DNA of 64,000 bases from a gamma proteobacterium symbiont of Ctena orbiculata (GTDB lineage: Bacteria; Pseudomonadota; Gammaproteobacteria; Chromatiales; Chromatiaceae): assembly GCA_003058525.1 (NCBI GenBank), contig QBVD01000042.1, positions 1 to 64,000 of the forward strand, in the 5' to 3' direction. Shown here one piece after another: positions 16,210-25,106 of the stretch. The position numbers and the translations under genes were made by a program. Positions within the stretch are counted from its first letter, which is position 1. Every line of letters starts with the position of its first letter. The notes beneath the pieces are model-generated. The model ran no database searches. It saw only the letters and a list, made by a program, of their open reading frames with translations, and was not told the origin of the DNA.

Positions 16210-19200
16210 TTAGCGGACGACTGGAAGCCAGCGGCGCGTACCGCTGCTCAAACGGTCAGGCTCCATATCAAGGAGTTGCCCGAATTTCACGGTATCAATT
16301 GGTGGACTGATGAGATACCCCTGAAAAAAGTCACAGCCCTGCCGCCTTAGAAACTGATACTGCGCATCGGTTTCAACACCTTCTGCAAGTACAATCAGGC
16401 CGAGGTTTTTTGCCATTGCGATGATGGTGGAGGTGATCTCCATATCCTCTCGTTTGTGTGGTATTTCATCGATAAAGGTTTTGTCGATTTTCAGTTCGTC
16501 CAATGGCATACGTTGCAGATGAGCAAGAGAGGAATAGCCGGTACCGAAGTCATCTATTGAGAGGTGAAACCCCATCCCGCGCAACTGATTCAACACTTCA
16601 AGTGATTCCGTCTCCCGTTCCATAATGGCGCTTTCCGTCACTTCGAACGAAAGCTGCCCGGTTAGATACCCGGTATCCTCTACTATTTGACCGACCTTCT
16701 CCACAAAATCTCCCTGACGCAGTTGGTGCACGGAGAGATTGACAGCCAGAGATAAAGGGGGATGTCCTTGCTCCAGCCACTTTTTACCCTGTGTACAGAC
16801 TTCACGCAGCACCCATTCACCGATACGATTGATCAACCCCGTTTCTTCAGCAACAGGTATAAACAGCTCGGGCGAGATATCACCCAGCTCTGGGTCGCGC
16901 CAACGCAATAGTGCTTCGGCGCCTACGATGTTGCCACTCTCAAATTCGATCTGCGGCTGATAGGATATCCTCAGGCTATTCTCTGCAAGGGCGTGCCTCA
17001 GGTTATTGTGGATTTCTATGCGCTGGCGAGCAGCCCGGGTCAACTCTTCGGAGAAATAACAGAAACGACCACGACCCTCCTTTTTAGCCTGATAGAGTGC
17101 GGAATCCGCATGTTGCAGAAGCGTTTCCGCAGTGACACCATGCTCGGGAAACAGGCTGATACCGATACTGGTGCCAACCTGCAGCTCTAGCCCCTCCTGA
17201 AGTTGGCAGGGTTCACTCAAAGTCTGGATGATATCGGTGGCGAGTATGGCAGCATCCTCAAGATGATCGATCCCCTGCATCAATACCGCAAACTCGTCTC
17301 CGCCGAGGCGCGTCACCAGATCACTTTCTCGCAAGCGATGGTTGAGTCGACCCGCGACCAGTTGCAGCAATTCGTCACCAATCAGATGTCCGTAACTGTC
17401 GTTAATATCCTTGAAACGGTCAAGGTCCATGACCAGGAGCGCCACCCGCTCCTGTTTGCGGTGGGCTGCCTTCAGGCCATAATCCAATTGGGACATGAGA
17501 AGGCGTCGGTTGGCCAGGCGGGTCAACGGATCGTGATGAGCCAGATACTCCAGTTCTGCCTCAGTCTGTTTTAATTGACTGATATCGGAAAAAACCCCCA
17601 CGTAATATTTCAACTTATCCTGATCGTCATAGACACTGCTGATACTCAGTAACTCGGGATAGATTTCTCCATTCTTTCGCCGGTTCCAGATCTCACCCTG
17701 CCAATGGCCGTTGGATTGCAGTTCGCCCCACAGTTCTTTATAAAATTTCAGTTCGTGTTTACCCGATTTCAGAATATTTGGGCGCATTCCGAGTGTTTCC
17801 GATTCTTTGTAGCCGGTTAATTTTGTAAATGCCTGATTCACCATACGGATGAATCCATCCCCATCGGTTACCATCACCCCTTCATGAGTATTCTCAAACA
17901 GTGTTGCGTAGAGACGCAGGCGGGTCAGCTGTTTGTGGCGCTCGGTAATATCTTCGATTACCGCAATATAGTGAGTAACCTCCTGCTGGTTATCGATGAC
18001 CGGAGTTAAAGTATAAGCAGCCTGATAATCGGTACCATCTTTTCGGGTGTTGGAGATCTCACCACGCCAGGTCCTGTTTAAATTCAACGCTTGCCAAAAT
18101 TCACTCAGAACCATTCTGTCCTGTAAATCAGGATCCACAATATCATCAATCGTGAGACCGCTGATTTCATCATGCTGATAACCCGTCAGCTTATAAAATG
18201 CCGGATTTGCCCATAATATCGATGCATTGATGTCTATGATCGCTATAGCGTTGGGCGTCGCTTCCAACGCCTCCCTCAGCAGTAACAGTTTTTCTTCCTG
18301 CCGCTTCACATTTGTCAGATCCCTCGCAACATCGAGGGAATAATCCGACTCCTCATGCCTTAGGTATTTCGAGTTCACTTCCACCGGCACGAGTCCACCA
18401 TCCATTTTGCGATAGAAGGTGGTTGTGGTCAGGCTGCCCTGTATCTTCAGATTTGCCTGTAATCGCCTCCAGCTGCTCTCATTCTCAATAGTATTACTGA
18501 CCTCCCATGCCATCTTTTTACAGAGTTCATCCCGACTGTACCTCAGCATGTTGCAGGCTTTATCATTGACCTCGATGATACGCCCCGATTCGGACTCGAT
18601 GATATAGATGGCATCGTCGATCTGTTCCATAAGATTCAACAGAAAGACCTTTTGCTGGGCTTCACGCAAGTTACTCAGTGTTGTCTGCAGATCCCGACTG
18701 GTGCGGACAAGGGTTTCGTGCAGATACTCCACATATCGTCCCTGCAGGGCCTTGACGATATCGTGACGCGTTATAAGGCCGCATAACTGACCATCTGTAC
18801 GGACAACTGTGAGACGACGGATATGCTTGCCTTCCATCGTTCGTGCGGCTTCCTGCATGGGTATGCTGGCATGGCAGGAAACCACCGGAGCTTGCATCAC
18901 CTGGCCTACAGTTACCTCATCATTTTGATCCAGTGTCTGGGCCAAATGGACGATGTCACGCTCAGTCAATATGCCTTCCGGTTTTCCCTCTTCACAGACT
19001 ACCACGCAGCTGATATGGCGTTCAGCCATGAGGCGTACAGCCTTTACCAGTGTCTCAGCCGGATTCAGTGTCACAACATGACGTGTCATGGCGGATTCGA
19101 CAGTTTTCAGTTCGACCAGATACTCCATCCCCATGTGGTGGAGAAAATCGGCTTCACTGACCAGCCCGACCAGATAGCCTTGAGAATCGACAACCAGCAG

Positions 19201-19542
19201 GTGCCGAAAATGCTTTTCGGTCATGATGCGGTATGCATCATGGAAGTCAGTGTTCTCTTCGGCCGTAAGGGGGGTAAGACTCATCACATCGCCCATCGAG
19301 ATATCATTGATGGACAGATTCTCTGCCATGAGTCTGATTGCATCCTGTTCCGTGAAGATACCGACGGGACGTCGATCCTTATCAATCGCCACAATACAAC
19401 TGATCTGTTTTTCTTCCATTCGCAACAGGACTTCGCCAATGGGGGAATCGGCAGAGACAGTCTCGACCTCGGTGGTCTGAATTTGTTTCAGATTAAGGGC
19501 TGACATCATTTGTGGCAATTTACCCCAAGGCAGCGAGATCAT
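16210..19542 (-). CDS. CBS-PAS-GGDEF-EAL bifunctional c-di-GMP signalling protein
   Basis: This 1,110-residue cytoplasmic protein has about four CBS motifs (residues 12-285; repeated GILTERD/ITRHD-type loops), three PAS domains (about 300-420, 425-545, 550-670), GGDEF (about 680-840) and EAL (about 860-1095). The GGDEF motif is intact (RLGGDEFAVL), with an inhibitory RxxD site (RESD) five residues before it. EAL is intact (EALLRW, DDFGTGYSS). Both synthesis and breakdown of c-di-GMP are therefore possible. CBS pairs bind adenine nucleotides in other proteins, so the enzyme may read energy state as well as PAS ligands. No membrane segment is seen. The start is uncertain; MMSALNL at 19509/19506 is an alternative. 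Confidence 0.85.
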   Translation of the reverse strand: MISLPWGKLPQMMSALNLKQIQTTEVETVSADSPIGEVLLRMEEKQISCIVAIDKDRRPVGIFTEQDAIRLMAENLSINDISMGDVMSLTPLTAEENTDFHDAYRIMTEKHFRHLLVVDSQGYLVGLVSEADFLHHMGMEYLVELKTVESAMTRHVVTLNPAETLVKAVRLMAERHISCVVVCEEGKPEGILTERDIVHLAQTLDQNDEVTVGQVMQAPVVSCHASIPMQEAARTMEGKHIRRLTVVRTDGQLCGLITRHDIVKALQGRYVEYLHETLVRTSRDLQTTLSNLREAQQKVFLLNLMEQIDDAIYIIESESGRIIEVNDKACNMLRYSRDELCKKMAWEVSNTIENESSWRRLQANLKIQGSLTTTTFYRKMDGGLVPVEVNSKYLRHEESDYSLDVARDLTNVKRQEEKLLLLREALEATPNAIAIIDINASILWANPAFYKLTGYQHDEISGLTIDDIVDPDLQDRMVLSEFWQALNLNRTWRGEISNTRKDGTDYQAAYTLTPVIDNQQEVTHYIAVIEDITERHKQLTRLRLYATLFENTHEGVMVTDGDGFIRMVNQAFTKLTGYKESETLGMRPNILKSGKHELKFYKELWGELQSNGHWQGEIWNRRKNGEIYPELLSISSVYDDQDKLKYYVGVFSDISQLKQTEAELEYLAHHDPLTRLANRRLLMSQLDYGLKAAHRKQERVALLVMDLDRFKDINDSYGHLIGDELLQLVAGRLNHRLRESDLVTRLGGDEFAVLMQGIDHLEDAAILATDIIQTLSEPCQLQEGLELQVGTSIGISLFPEHGVTAETLLQHADSALYQAKKEGRGRFCYFSEELTRAARQRIEIHNNLRHALAENSLRISYQPQIEFESGNIVGAEALLRWRDPELGDISPELFIPVAEETGLINRIGEWVLREVCTQGKKWLEQGHPPLSLAVNLSVHQLRQGDFVEKVGQIVEDTGYLTGQLSFEVTESAIMERETESLEVLNQLRGMGFHLSIDDFGTGYSSLAHLQRMPLDELKIDKTFIDEIPHKREDMEITSTIIAMAKNLGLIVLAEGVETDAQYQFLRRQGCDFFQGYLISPPIDTVKFGQLLDMEPDRLSSGTRRWLPVVR

Positions 19543-19852
19543 TATGAATATTCCATTTCAAAAGATGCACCAAAACCCCTCAGCTTATTAAAGCGTAAGT
19601 AGCGGCTATACAAATAAATACTTGAACCATATCCAGACGATATTCAACTGAATAACCCGGCGTATCGGCTCTATCCAGAGACATGTATCTCTTCCCATAT
19701 TGGATATCACATGTAAAGTGTCCCCGCTGCAGGGTTCATTGTATGACAGGAGAGCAGAAATCAGCCACACCATCTTGGAACAGGATTATAATTCTGGCAA
19801 CTATAGGCAAAGTTGGTGAATATTTATACCGGCAATCGAACAGTAAGCCTGA
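19543..19852. other. Intergenic region upstream of a broken gene
   Basis: No supported gene is present. A 112-codon plus-strand frame crosses it but has cysteine/proline-rich, non-family-like sequence and enters the pseudogene in the wrong frame. Confidence 0.4.
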
Positions 19853-20392
19853 CTGGTTGCAAAATCCCTGCGCACCACTGAACCGATTGGCGGAAAAATC
19901 GATCACGACATCGACGGCCACCTGGTCGGCAACTGGTTCCTTGAAAACACCAACGGTTATGCCGGTCTGGATTCCGGCAATTATTGGCTGGGACATCTAT
20001 CATTTGCCTACGACTACATAGTCCCCAACCACATCATTGCCTCATTCGGAGATTATGCAGGGGAACAGTGGCAGTTCGGCGTGCTTGGCAACAGCCCGGA
20101 CCCCGCTGAGGTCACCGTCTCAAATGGTCTGGTCAAGTACGACCTGGTCAGCTATGAATACTACGACGGCGATCTACCCTGGGACCGACTGAGTTTCACA
20201 CCCGGCCTTACTATGGACAACTATACGTTCATCGATGCCGTGGTACTCTTACAGCTTATCGAAGCGAGACGGCTGAAGGTCGAGATTTTTTATGGGCAAA
20301 CCTCCTCCGATGTGACCGGTTTTACCGATGACGCAAAATTCTATGTCAGGTACTCCCAGGATAACAGGCAGGCTCTGTCGCGGTATCTGTAG
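19853..20392 (+). pseudogene. 5'-truncated remnant of a soluble beta-rich protein gene
   Basis: From 19853 a reading frame is open to TAG at 20392 and encodes coherent protein (GGKIDHDIDGHLVGNWFLE..., YWLGHLSFAYDYI, GLVKYDLVSYEYYDGD, RRLKVEIFYGQT). Two in-frame stops lie immediately upstream (TAA and TGA within 19844-19852). No ATG exists in the first 75 codons; the first plausible start is GTG at 20081, in the middle of the conserved-looking part. The text looks like the C-terminal 180 residues of a longer secreted protein that lost its start. A sequencing frameshift upstream cannot be excluded. Confidence 0.6.
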
Positions 20393-20399
20393 GTGATCT

Positions 20400-21236
20400 T
20401 TACACCATCTCCTTCACCCTATCGACAGACCAGACCTCCGCATCGATTGTCTTCTCAATAAAACGCTTAAAGTCCGTTGCCGGACGTCCCAATGCCTCTT
20501 CTACCCCGGAGACTGTATTGCTGTTTCTGCCATCCAGGACAACCGTGAATAGTTCCCGCAACAGCCACTGCATCTCCTCCGGAACACCCTGTTGTTCCAA
20601 ACCCCCGATATAGTCATCCACCGGTATACGGGTGTATCTCACCTGATGTCCCAAGGTATCAGAGAGTTCAGCCATGCATTGGGCAAAGGTCATCGCGCGG
20701 GGCCCGGAGACTTCAAAGACCCGGTTACGAAGCTTGGGCTCGGTCAATGCCGCAACCGTAACGTCTGCAATGTCATCCGCATCAACAAAGGGCTCAAGCG
20801 TATCGCCCGCAGGCAATAACAGATTACCTGCCAATATTCCGTCCAGCATAAAGCTCTCACTGAAATTCTGGAAAAACCAGCTGGATCTGACAATGTTCCA
20901 TGGGAGGCCGCTTGACATGAGGATCTCTTCAGCCCGTTGCGCGCCGGCTTCTCCCCGCCCTGAGAGCAGCACGATATGTTCCAGACCGATTTCGCGCGCG
21001 ACCTCCACAAAGGCGCTGATGTCCGCCTCTGATCGTTGCACCGCAAGGTCGGGTTGATAGGCCACACGAGTCCCAGCCAGGGCGGACCGCCACGTTTCAG
21101 GTCTCTTCCAGTCGAATGGCGGGTTTGTGGACCTGGATACACCCCGGGTGGCATACCCCCGGGTCAGCAGCCGCTCATCGACCCGGCGGCCGACCTTACC
21201 ATTTTGACCGATGATGAGAATAGGTGAAGGGATCAT
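20400..21236 (-). CDS. NmrA-like NAD(P)-binding protein (atypical SDR)
   Basis: This 278-residue protein has a Rossmann glycine motif at the N-terminus (IIGQNGKVGRRV) and the NmrA-type order HIVLLSGRGE ... NIVRSSWFFQNFSE. It lacks the classical YxxxK pair, as atypical SDRs do. It may be a redox-sensing or NAD(P)H-dependent oxidoreductase; the substrate is unknown. AGGAG precedes the ATG at suitable spacing. It is transcribed divergently from an AraC-type regulator 170 bases away, a common pairing that suggests control by that regulator. Confidence 0.75.
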   Translation of the reverse strand: MIPSPILIIGQNGKVGRRVDERLLTRGYATRGVSRSTNPPFDWKRPETWRSALAGTRVAYQPDLAVQRSEADISAFVEVAREIGLEHIVLLSGRGEAGAQRAEEILMSSGLPWNIVRSSWFFQNFSESFMLDGILAGNLLLPAGDTLEPFVDADDIADVTVAALTEPKLRNRVFEVSGPRAMTFAQCMAELSDTLGHQVRYTRIPVDDYIGGLEQQGVPEEMQWLLRELFTVVLDGRNSNTVSGVEEALGRPATDFKRFIEKTIDAEVWSVDRVKEMV

Positions 21237-21406
21237 GATATCAGTCTCCTGTGTCGAAAAAAGATTGGGTCAGTGCACGCAAACAACTTTCATGGATTTA
21301 GGCTAGGCAAGAAAATACAGACTCGCAATCACAATTTATCTATATTTATATGCAGATCGTCCATTTCAGTGGACGACCAATCAGCGCCCATGGCAGACTG
21401 GCAATC

Positions 21407-22393
21407 ATGAATCAACGAACCAATACAAAGATACCGGACCTCACCGATCCCCTCGGCGAGGCCCTGCATCTGCTTAGACTGAACGGCACCTTCTACTGCC
21501 GCTCCGAGCTGACGGCACCCTGGGGCATAGAGCTGCCCCCATTTGAAGGCCGTATGATGTTTCATGTGGTTACCGCAGGCGAATGCCGGCTGGAGGTTGA
21601 AGGCGAAGCACCCCATCAGCTTCGGCAAGGCAGTCTTGCGCTGGTCCCCCACGGTAATGGCCATGTCATCCGCAGTCAGCCTAGCGACAAGACGATGCCC
21701 CTGTTCGATATACCCGTTGAACGGGTCAGCGATCGCTACGAGATTATGCGTCACGGTGGCGATGGCGAACTGACCCACCTCACTTGTGGTGTGGTACGTT
21801 TCGACCATGTCGCCGGTCAACAGCTCATCGAACACCTACCGAAGGTTTTGATGATCGATAGCTGGGCCGACGAAGAGGAGAGCTGGCTTCACAGCACCCT
21901 GCGCTTCATCGCCCAGGAAGCCCGAGCGTTGCGACCGGGAGGAGAGACCGTCATCACTCACCTGGCCGATATCCTGATCATTCAGGCAATCCGATCCTGG
22001 CTGGACGCTTCGCCCGAAGCCAACCGTGGTTGGCTTGCCGCCTTGCGCGATAAACAGGTGGGAAAGGCACTCGCCGCGATCCATCGAGAACCCGACCGAC
22101 ACTGGACCGTCGCCTCGCTGGCCAAAGAGGTCGGCATGTCACGTTCGGGATTTTCCGCAAGATTCACCGACCTGGTGGGCGACTCGGCGATGCGCTATCT
22201 TACCCAGTGGCGCATGCAAATGGCGAGAGCGCAACTGCTGGAAAATACAGAACCGCTTTCGCTACTCGCCAAAAGGCTCGGCTATCAATCGGAAGCGGCC
22301 TTCTGTCGGGCATTCAAACGGGTATTTGGTGTATCACCGGGGAGCGTGCGCAACAGTGCGGACGTAGTGAATGAACCGGTCATGAATAGTTAG
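21407..22393 (+). CDS. AraC family transcriptional regulator with N-terminal cupin domain
   Basis: This protein has about 328 residues. The N-terminal cupin begins DPLGEALHLLRL and continues FYCRSELTAPWG. The C-terminal double helix-turn-helix contains WTVASLAKEVGMSRSGFSARF and LSLLAKRLGYQSEAAFCRAFK. The chosen start (MNQRTNTK) matches the family N-terminus; an upstream in-frame ATG at 21350 is possible. It is divergent from the NmrA-like gene, its likely target. The last 4 bases overlap the convergent GATase gene. Confidence 0.8.
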   Translation: MNQRTNTKIPDLTDPLGEALHLLRLNGTFYCRSELTAPWGIELPPFEGRMMFHVVTAGECRLEVEGEAPHQLRQGSLALVPHGNGHVIRSQPSDKTMPLFDIPVERVSDRYEIMRHGGDGELTHLTCGVVRFDHVAGQQLIEHLPKVLMIDSWADEEESWLHSTLRFIAQEARALRPGGETVITHLADILIIQAIRSWLDASPEANRGWLAALRDKQVGKALAAIHREPDRHWTVASLAKEVGMSRSGFSARFTDLVGDSAMRYLTQWRMQMARAQLLENTEPLSLLAKRLGYQSEAAFCRAFKRVFGVSPGSVRNSADVVNEPVMNS

Positions 22394-23109
22394 TCGAATT
22401 CGACTTGTCTCCCTGGGCGATCATTCCTGGTAATATACTCAAGCACATCCTCCATTAAGCTATTTATCGATCCGTATTGCGCTTGAGGCACGGACAGTAT
22501 CTCCGATGCCGTTTGAATATACTCACCTTCAACCAATTCATCACGGCAATTCTCAACAATTGCCTGAGCTGAAGCTGGGGTTGTTTCCAGGTGAAACTGG
22601 AGTCCGATAACATGCTTTCCTATCTGGTACGCCTGATTTTTACAGGCCGCGCTTTCTGCGATTCGGGTCGCCCCCATGGGCAAATTGAATGTTTCTCCAT
22701 GCCAGTGAAAAACATCTGTTTCTTCCGGAAAGAGAAATACTGACTGGTTGTTTGAATCTGCCGCACGGATTGGAATCCAGCCTATTTCCTTCACTGAATT
22801 TGAAAAGACTTCCGCACCCAATGAACACGCTATCAGTTGCGCCCCAAGGCAAATACCCAATACAGGCTTACCGGACTCAATAACTTTTTTTATGAACTCC
22901 TTTTCTTCGACCAACCAGGGAAAGTCCTGATCATCATTGACACTCATCGGCCCACCCATAATCACGAGCAAGTCAATACTTTCAATCCCGGGTAATTCTT
23001 CTGATTCATATAACCTGGTACTGGTAATCTCATAGCCGGAGTGTTTTAACCAGTTTTCGATACTGCCTAGATCTTCAAATGGCACATGTTGTAAATAGTG
23101 GGCATGCAT
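22390..23109 (-). CDS. Class I glutamine amidotransferase-like protein (GuaA N-domain type)
   Basis: This 239-residue protein has the GATase triad: Cys in GICLGAQLIA, His in GLQFHLE and the downstream Glu. The oxyanion region is MGGPMSVND. Stand-alone members of this family (GMP synthase-like, gamma-glutamyl hydrolase or transferase types) act on glutamine or gamma-glutamyl compounds in the cytoplasm; no synthetase domain is attached. It overlaps the AraC gene end by 4 bases on the opposite strand. A MITE lies 30 bases upstream of its start and probably sits within its promoter region. Confidence 0.75.
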   Translation of the reverse strand: MHAHYLQHVPFEDLGSIENWLKHSGYEITSTRLYESEELPGIESIDLLVIMGGPMSVNDDQDFPWLVEEKEFIKKVIESGKPVLGICLGAQLIACSLGAEVFSNSVKEIGWIPIRAADSNNQSVFLFPEETDVFHWHGETFNLPMGATRIAESAACKNQAYQIGKHVIGLQFHLETTPASAQAIVENCRDELVEGEYIQTASEILSVPQAQYGSINSLMEDVLEYITRNDRPGRQVEFD

Positions 23110-23138
23110 TAATGTTCCTTGCTTATATGGTTATACCT

Positions 23139-23315
23139 TAGGGCCTGTTAACACTAATCCAATGCACCCTGTTGTGCCTGAAGGGCTGGGGCTGTTTTCG
23201 CCCCCAGCGGCGTTATCATTCGCTCATGTAGAATAACTACACCACGCTCATTCTGCCTTGCTGGGCACGAAAACAGCCCCAGCAGGGCGTATTGGATTAG
23301 TGTTAACAGGCCCTA
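23139..23315. mobile_element. MITE copy C (short, one-hairpin form) with TA target duplication
   Basis: This 173-base element (23141-23313) has terminal repeats identical to copies A and B, and TA on both sides. The interior holds only the first hairpin of the longer form, in reverse orientation (GCTCATTCTGCCTTGCTGGG). The right end supplies the C of CTA, which is the stop codon (TAG) of the minus-strand sugE-like gene. Confidence 0.9.
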
Positions 23316-23633
23316 GTATGGCGAGATCAATTTAAGCCCCACTATGCCCGATACGATGAGAAGCAATGAGACTATTCTCAGCATGTCTCTCGATTCGCCA
23401 AACATAACCATACCCAATACCGCCACGCCAACCGCACCAATTCCCGTCCAGACTGCATAGGCCGTACCCACTGGAATTGTTTTCATGGCTACCGACAGCA
23501 GCCAAAAACTTATCGCCATTGCTGAGATTGTAAACAGTGAGGGGACAGGTTTTGTAAATCCTTCTGTATACTTGAGACCTATTGCCCATCCGCATTCAAA
23601 CAATCCAGCCACGACCAGATATATCCACGCCAT
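23313..23633 (-). CDS. sugE: SugE/Gdx-type small multidrug resistance (SMR) protein
   Basis: This 106-residue protein has four membrane helices. The central glutamate is in [18 protein letters not shown], and [20 protein letters not shown] is the SMR signature of the SugE/Gdx branch, whose members export guanidinium as an antiparallel dimer in the inner membrane. Length and C-terminus ([11 protein letters not shown]) are close to the family norm. The TAG stop is nevertheless made from the MITE boundary, so at most a few native residues were replaced. Confidence 0.85.
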   Translation of the reverse strand: MAWIYLVVAGLFECGWAIGLKYTEGFTKPVPSLFTISAMAISFWLLSVAMKTIPVGTAYAVWTGIGAVGVAVLGMVMFGESRDMLRIVSLLLIVSGIVGLKLISPY

Positions 23634-23816
23634 ATTATCATCCCCATTACTATTTATTTATACTCATAATGCCTTGTAACACAGGCCAGCCTGAGAGCAA
23701 TGCATGCAGATCCGATGAACACATTGATCATGTGTCATGTTAAAAAAAGGAAACAGATGAATCAGAACCTGTTTTGACCGTTAAATCGTTATGTAGATTA
23801 TTTTATTCCTAAAAAA

Positions 23817-24179
23817 TCAAAACTCATACTCCTCAACAATGAATGCTGTAGAGTTTGAATGATCGATGAAGTTTCTCTCATCATCCAGCAATGCAGCACC
23901 TAATTTTTGCCCCTCGGGTGAACTCATTCCTTCGATGAGCGCCTTTTCTGATTCAAACCACACTTCAGCAACACCGTCATATTCAGGCATCATCCCTCTT
24001 GATGTTCTGAGAACTTCATTCAATGGTGAATCCAATGTGTGCGATTGCACATATTTTTTTGCGCCCATTGCATCAGTATTACTCATAAAGAATGGCCCAT
24101 GCTTATTCATCCAATAATCCTTGAAATCTTCTCGCGACATATCGGGATGCCGTGTTAAACACATAACAAATTTAATCAT
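23817..24179 (-). CDS. EthD-domain protein
   Basis: This 120-residue ferredoxin-like (dimeric alpha-beta barrel) protein opens MIKFVMCLTRHPDMSREDFKDYW and has NKHGPFF, both typical of EthD proteins. Members include small stress-induced or degradation-associated proteins of unclear chemistry. AGGAG precedes the ATG. It is a single gene. Confidence 0.75.
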   Translation of the reverse strand: MIKFVMCLTRHPDMSREDFKDYWMNKHGPFFMSNTDAMGAKKYVQSHTLDSPLNEVLRTSRGMMPEYDGVAEVWFESEKALIEGMSSPEGQKLGAALLDDERNFIDHSNSTAFIVEEYEF

Positions 24180-24305
24180 CTTTCTTCACTCCTCGGATAG
24201 GATTCAGTGTGTTGCCCGGGCCTCGTTTAACTGTTAAAAATACGCGATGCTTTTATTGATTCTGTACCACACTTATTAAGTGCCATCCATTTACTGTTCT
24301 GATCA

Positions 24306-24758
24306 ATGACACACTTACGACTTCTGATCTTTATACTGTCCATTTTCTCGATCTGTCCGGCAGGAAAAAACGCCTTCGCTGATACTTTGGACCATGCCCT
24401 CCCCCCTACCTATGAAGTATGGCCCATCGGTTGGGTCCGCAAGGTTGGAGGCACAACGGTGATCGAAGTGGATGAGGCTTACATACCGGCACTGCTGGGT
24501 CTTGACCAGTTCGACGCCATCTGGGTGCTCTACTGGTTCGATCGCAACGACACGCCCAGGCAGCGCAAGATTCTGCAGGTACATCCCAGAGGCGACCCGG
24601 ACAACCCATTGCGTGGCGTGTTCGCCACCCGGGCACCGGTCAGGCCTAACCTGATTGCTTTGAGCCGATGCCGCATCCTATCAATCCAAGGCAACCGGAT
24701 CGAAATCGATGGTATCGACGCCTTTCCGGATACCCCGGTGCTCGACATCAAGCCATAA
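24306..24758 (+). CDS. Secreted TsaA/TrmO-like domain protein
   Basis: In this 150-residue protein an apparent signal peptide (LLIFILSIFSICPAGKNAFA, cut near residue 25) is followed by one TsaA/TrmO domain: PIGWVRK, VDEAYIPALLGLDQFDAIWVLYW, VHPRGD, GVFATRAPVRPNLIALS and ending TPVLDIKP. TrmO methylates t6A in tRNA using S-adenosylmethionine in the cytoplasm. A periplasmic copy could not meet tRNA, so this one probably has another substrate. The domain lacks the C-terminal extension of TrmO. No operon partner is present. Confidence 0.7.
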   Translation: MTHLRLLIFILSIFSICPAGKNAFADTLDHALPPTYEVWPIGWVRKVGGTTVIEVDEAYIPALLGLDQFDAIWVLYWFDRNDTPRQRKILQVHPRGDPDNPLRGVFATRAPVRPNLIALSRCRILSIQGNRIEIDGIDAFPDTPVLDIKP

Positions 24759-25106
24759 TCGTAGAATATCCCGGACAAAACCAACAAATGTCATTGCGCG
24801 ATCAAAGGGAAATCTGGTCTATTGCGTGGTGATGCTGTAAGGTATTGTCTGGCATAGTGACTTTCGTCATTGTAAATAGCCTGGATTGTTATTTTTTGAT
24901 CCGCACCTATGCCGTACCCTTATGCATTACTTTCACTAATCACATCTGAATAGTGTGATTATTGAATTATTTCATACTGGGTGGAACTTGACTCTGAAAT
25001 CAAAGTCATCTCTCATGTCGCCGGTCAAATCCCGGGCAGACTTTAAGAGATTTATACTCACATTTATGTATTGGGCACCCAGTGAATCGCGCATGGATGT
25101 AACCTT
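24759..25106. other. Intergenic region before the RND efflux operon
   Basis: No gene is seen. It must hold the promoter for the adaptor/permease operon; no regulator gene adjoins it. Confidence 0.4.

Noticed and set aside
19683..20021. 112-codon plus-strand frame
   Set aside because: It runs out of frame through the pseudogene, whose other frame gives coherent protein text.
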